NCBI GenBank assembly: GCA_009760855.2 | Contig: WPIO01000014.1 | Span: 2,106,001 to 2,170,000, forward strand | Origin: Cristatella mucedo | Taxonomy: Eukaryota > Bryozoa > Phylactolaemata > Cristatellidae | Direction: 5' to 3' | Length of the DNA stretch: 64,000 bases | Shown here: one piece after another, positions 60,801-64,000 of the stretch | Position numbering within the stretch: position 1 is the stretch's first letter | Layout: each line of letters begins with the position of its first letter | The notes under the pieces: model-generated | What the model was told of the DNA's origin: nothing | What the model saw: the letters and a program-made list of their open reading frames with translations, nothing else | The model's database searches: none | Translations under genes and position numbers: made by a program

Positions 60801-63800
60801 AGCAAAAGCTTCCGCCGCCAATGGTTTTTAAGCAGAGAATGGAACAGCTAATGTATTGTCCATACAGGACCTGAGGGGTCAAGGAGGCTGAAACTGGTGC
60901 AACAATTCAGCTTGTTATGAAGGAGCCAAGCCATGGTGGGCCTTGTGGGTCAGCATTAGAACTTTAGTCTGTAACCTTTGATCAACCGGCAACCATCCAA
61001 GCTCTTTCAGCAAAGGTGACACATGGTCAAACCTCTGGGATTAGCAAACTAGACTTGCAGCCATATTCATCACCAGCTTTGCTGGCATAGTGGCTTTTTT
61101 CGGTAGCTTAGCCAAAATGGAATTGCAATAATCAAGCCGAGATAGAACTAACATGTTAAATTTTTGCAAGCCGCTGTGGAAGACTGTCCCTAATCTTAGA
61201 TAGGGATCAGACGTGATGGCCAGCTGTGAAGGCAGTCTTCTTAGTGATTCTTTCAAAATTTAGGTAGCTGTCAAAGACAACACATTAATTCCAAGCACAT
61301 AGTGTACTTCGCTTTCACAGCTTGACTGAGTCTAGGCTTTCGCCCCTGCACGGCAACGATGAATTGCAAAGAGGACCGCAAAGATAAAGATCGCTAACGT
61401 TAGAGAATATAACAAAAATTACCTCGTGCCAGATTTGTATAGCACCTTAGTAGCTAAGAAGTTGTCTAGACACTGAGGTGCTAAAAAAGAAAAAGGAAAT
61501 TATTGCTTGCATGTATGAACACGTATGTGTATGTATTTATGTACATGTTGGCCTAAGCATAAAGCAGTCTCCTTTTTTGATACCATGCATTGTAATCCAT
61601 TTCGTTGTCAAACAGAAACTCGGTGCCTAATCACCCCTTCGGCTTACAGCCGTGATTAAAAACCCATTCATTATTTGCTATGTGCAACCGTTTTTCGAGG
61701 CACGTTCTCATGCATGACAAGACTGGAGTAAAGTGCTTTTAATTACTTAGGCAATGGCCACGAGACTTAAAAGGTGCTTTTATATCGTGATGGGTGGATC
61801 TCTCTGAGAGATGCATGCTTAATAGTACAACCAAACACTAATTGCTTGCTGCTTAGCCAGCACATAGCCGTGTTCGTTGATTGGAGCTTCGATATCTAGT
61901 CTGTCGTGACCATCACAGAAGAGTGAGAACTATATGATTGAAAATGTCGTGCATATATTATTTTTATGTGTTCGTCTTAGCAAGTTGCCAAATATCTTGG
62001 TATTTTTAATGATTGTTTGGATTTCTACTTGACTTGTCTTGTTCGTAGTCCTGCCTGTGCCCTCTTCCAGTTGAGTTAGCACTCGCATGACCATCACATA
62101 GTGCATGCCTAATAATTGGAAATGCATACGTTCGTTTGTGTGTTTCTGCACTGTGTACGTGCTCGTTGAAGTCTTGCGTGAAATGGGCATTATGTCCGCA
62201 ACTAACTGCGTGCGCAACTGCCAGTCATCATTAGCCCGTGCTGTCTAAGTGTAGGTGAGCTCGTGTATATCGAAATGGCACTCGATATTTTTGAGCCTAG
62301 AGTAAACTGTTACGTGTACTGCTCACATTGGTCTCGTGTTGTCGCAGTTACAACTAGAGGCAGTATGTTGCATATAGTCTAAATAATTAATCCTGTAGAG
62401 CATCGTCTTTGATCCGCCTGCATTTCATCCTGTTATCAATGGCAGCACCGGTGAGCTCGATGTCAGGAGAGCATTTCCCAAGTGGAGGTAAGTGCAGAGC
62501 AGCTTCGCTCTCTGGATTCGCATGGCACAACAACAATTTTGGTCAAACCCAAGTGTACCCAGCATAAAAAGCAAAAGTGACAAGAGACGTGCTGTCAGCT
62601 CTGACCTACTGCTCGCCCGAGAGCTGCTTCATTCTTGCAAGGAGCTTGTATTTTCAGGCGGCACAGCCATCACGTTTGGCATGTTCTACAATATGCTGCA
62701 AAAATTTTCACCAATGTGGAGACAAACGACCCTGTCAACGAAGAGGCTGCAAGACTGTAAGGCCGTTCGGCCGCGAACTCGGCATGGATGTCAGCATGTA
62801 CCGTCTGCTAGAGCTGAGTGAACGAATCGCCCTCGCTGTGCTCATTCTAGGTACGAAAAAGACCTGGAGTTTTTCAAGTACAAGGTCTCTGAGTGTATTG
62901 CCAAATGCAAGGAACGGCTCTACGAGGCTCCGAAGTCCGAAGATCCTCATCTATTTAGGTGAGCGAGCTCTCAATCCTGGTAAAAACATCTCTTGCTATG
63001 TTATTGTTTGTGCCGTCGACCTCGTTAAAGAAGTTTGCTGCTCGTTTTCGCATCTGCTGACGTTATGATGCACCCAATCCTAATCGCAGCTAATCAGCTG
63101 TTGCAAATACTCGCGACTGCGCACCTGTGTGTGGTGTTTGCGCAGCATCTCGGCATAATATGGTCCTGGCCAGCCGGTCCAGAGTGTCCGATGCTGTAAA
63201 TTGGAAATGTAAAGCAAATGCTGCTCCGACAGCTGCCTACCGCCCCTGACCTGCATCCATAGGCACACACAGAATGGTGCAATGATTTGGCGGTGGTATT
63301 TGGCTCCCTCCCCCCCCCCCCCCCGTGTCGTCGATCTGGGTGGGGAAAAGTCAGGCGGCTGCTTGCCTCCCGGCATTCTCCTTCTGGGTCTGGCCATTGG
63401 GCCCTTCGGTTCCTGTCCTTACACTCGTGCATGCAGTCATTTGAGAGCTGGCAGCTGACCTCGAGTATTTGCTGTGTTCTTTGAGCCTCCTGCCTTTCTG
63501 GTAATGAAGCAATAGCACTGCAATGTATTGTCTGGCCTTGTAGCACCTTACTCATTGCAAGCATTGCTAAGTATGTCCACTCAGGAGTAGAAACCCTTGT
63601 ATGTTAGTAAGGCTCGATGCTGTACTCACCCTTTCTGTAATGGCTCTGATTGTGTATGGCAATTGCAGCGCTTAGCTGTGTTCATCTCCAAGATATGCTC
63701 TCATGGGTTTGTACTGCTGGGAAATGCGATGGCTTCGCCTAAAACAGTCTTGTACTGTGCCAAGCTGCCAACCCAGCATTCAGGTTGTACACCAACATTT

Positions 63801-63945
63801 GATTGAATCTGGTAATAAGTTATCCAACCCTTTGTTTCTGTTCAAATGTCTTCTTCAGCTTGTGCCTACCATTTGCCATTACAGATTTACGCCGTGGGAC
63901 CCGTTTGTGCATGAAGAGGCTAAGAAGAAAATGCTATCCTCAAAG
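51875..63945 (+). CDS. AKTIP: AKT-interacting protein (FTS), inactive E2-like; 3' end missing
   Basis: AKTIP is an adaptor with a ubiquitin-conjugating fold that joins Hook and FHIP proteins to link endosomes to dynein. Exons: 51875-51895, 53438-53622, 58012-58076, 60101-60201, 62399-62487, 62658-62756, 62851-62958, 63885-63945, then a GTAAAT donor, so the last part lies outside the window. All phases match; 243 codons here. Family landmarks: [17 protein letters not shown] (about 56-72), [70 protein letters not shown] and [17 protein letters not shown]. At the E2 active-site position the usual Cys is Asp (GELD, 142-145) and HPN is HPV, so it cannot carry ubiquitin. Exon 1 (MTSKKDA) is inferred from a GCG|GTAAGC donor, phase and an in-frame TAG upstream; its Kozak context is weak. 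The introns hold LINE and SINE copies. Confidence 0.94.
52000..53400. other. AKTIP intron 1, no other gene seen
   Basis: It starts GC-rich near the promoter and becomes AT-richer. Short ORFs only. Confidence 0.5.
54055..54757 (+). mobile_element. CR1/L2-like LINE fragment
   Basis: Close relative of the copy at 32555-33380. It encodes [20 protein letters not shown] and [20 protein letters not shown], has the same 3' untranslated region, a stem-loop (54688-54723, one closing base changed) and an ATT tail. It lies in AKTIP intron 2, in the same orientation as the gene. About 90% of bases look identical by eye in the shared part, so both copies are fairly young. Confidence 0.88.
54760..56250. 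other. AKTIP intron 2, no other gene seen
   Basis: Short ORFs without recognisable features. Confidence 0.45.
56258..57005 (+). other. GC-rich island with overlapping long ORFs
   Basis: Two plus-strand frames stay open for 172 (56258-56776) and 157 codons (56532-57005), and one minus frame for 79. A plausible acceptor (GATTTTTTGCAG at 56549) precedes them. I recognise no domain. The local base composition could make such ORFs by chance. It lies inside AKTIP intron 2, where the exons either side join perfectly without it. Options: an alternative exon, an intronic gene, a decayed element or chance. Confidence 0.2.
58816..58932 (-). mobile_element. tRNA-derived SINE, family A, 5'-truncated
   Basis: On the minus strand: GTGGGCTCGAGCCCCACCCG, GTGAAGCGCCTGAATAGAGA, and TTCTCTTACGGTGCTATACA, then a TA-rich 3' end. 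The head is cut after the GGTGCTTGCCCCGAACC block. It lies in AKTIP intron 3. Confidence 0.8.
59510..59634 (+). mobile_element. tRNA-derived SINE, family A
   Basis: The head CCTGGTTTGGCCCCGGGTCA matches 13040, followed by GACCGAGGTCGTGGGCTCAA and AAGCACCTGAATAGAGATTC with the closing TTCTCTTAGGGTGTT. Mildly diverged. It lies in AKTIP intron 3. Confidence 0.8.
60520..61262 (-). mobile_element. CR1/L2-like LINE fragment, second subfamily
   Basis: On the minus strand: [20 protein letters not shown], then [20 protein letters not shown] and [12 protein letters not shown], the same conserved region as the other LINE copies but a different subfamily. It ends in a GTAT/GTAAT-type tail (60505-60535, plus-strand ATGTATGT and AATGTAATGT). 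A related fragment is at 47955. It lies in AKTIP intron 4, antisense to the gene. Confidence 0.8.
61270..62390. other. AKTIP intron 4 remainder, no other gene seen
   Basis: A SINE-like ATTTGTATAGCACC tail piece is visible at about 61433. Otherwise nothing recognisable. Confidence 0.45.
62960..63880. other. AKTIP intron 7, no other gene seen
   Basis: It contains a run of about 16 Cs near 63308-63324. The minus-strand 156-codon ORF (63564-63094) crosses it without recognisable features. Confidence 0.45.
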
Positions 63946-64000
63946 GTAAATACAGGTAACTGTGTGGTGCTGTCCACGTTTCTGTCGAAGTAAGAGAAGA

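Overview
This is an animal nuclear genome window, most likely from an invertebrate. The evidence is GT-AG spliced genes with short coding exons and kilobase introns, tRNA-derived SINEs, CR1/L2-like LINE fragments, Tc1/mariner relics and very long microsatellites. No bacterial-style operon, CRISPR array or phage region is visible. I cannot name the species from the sequence.

Three conserved protein genes could be assembled exon by exon, with matching splice phases. (1) GPN3, a GPN-loop GTPase, minus strand, 33563 down to 11676, 8 exons, complete. (2) AKAP10 (D-AKAP2), a dual-RGS PKA anchoring protein, minus strand, 50967 down to 40287, 14 exons, complete, 535 aa. (3) AKTIP (FTS), a catalytically dead E2-like protein, plus strand, from 51875, 8 exons to 63945, then running off the right edge. 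AKAP10 and AKTIP start head to head, 907 bp apart, in a CpG-rich block that looks like a shared bidirectional promoter. Both families act in endosome trafficking, so co-regulation is plausible. A weaker candidate at the left edge (524 down to 166, minus) could be a two-exon small secreted peptide.

Layout: 1-11.6 kb is mostly non-coding, with the candidate peptide, a near-perfect 234-bp inverted repeat, a related interspersed repeat and one Tc1 relic. 11.7-33.6 kb is GPN3, with Tc1, SINE and LINE copies in its introns. 33.6-40.2 kb is intergenic, with LINE 3' ends, a tRNA-like remnant, a 200-bp TA array and a doubtful LTR-like module. 40.3-51 kb is AKAP10, whose introns hold most of the microsatellites. 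51-52 kb is the promoter block. 51.9-64 kb is AKTIP, with LINE and SINE copies in its introns.

The most notable non-gene signal is a shared 3' stem-loop. The CR1/L2-like LINE copies and the tRNA-derived SINE end in nearly the same sequence, which folds as nested stems AGCGCC/GGCGCT and AGAGA/TCTCT. This suggests that the SINE is mobilised by this LINE family.
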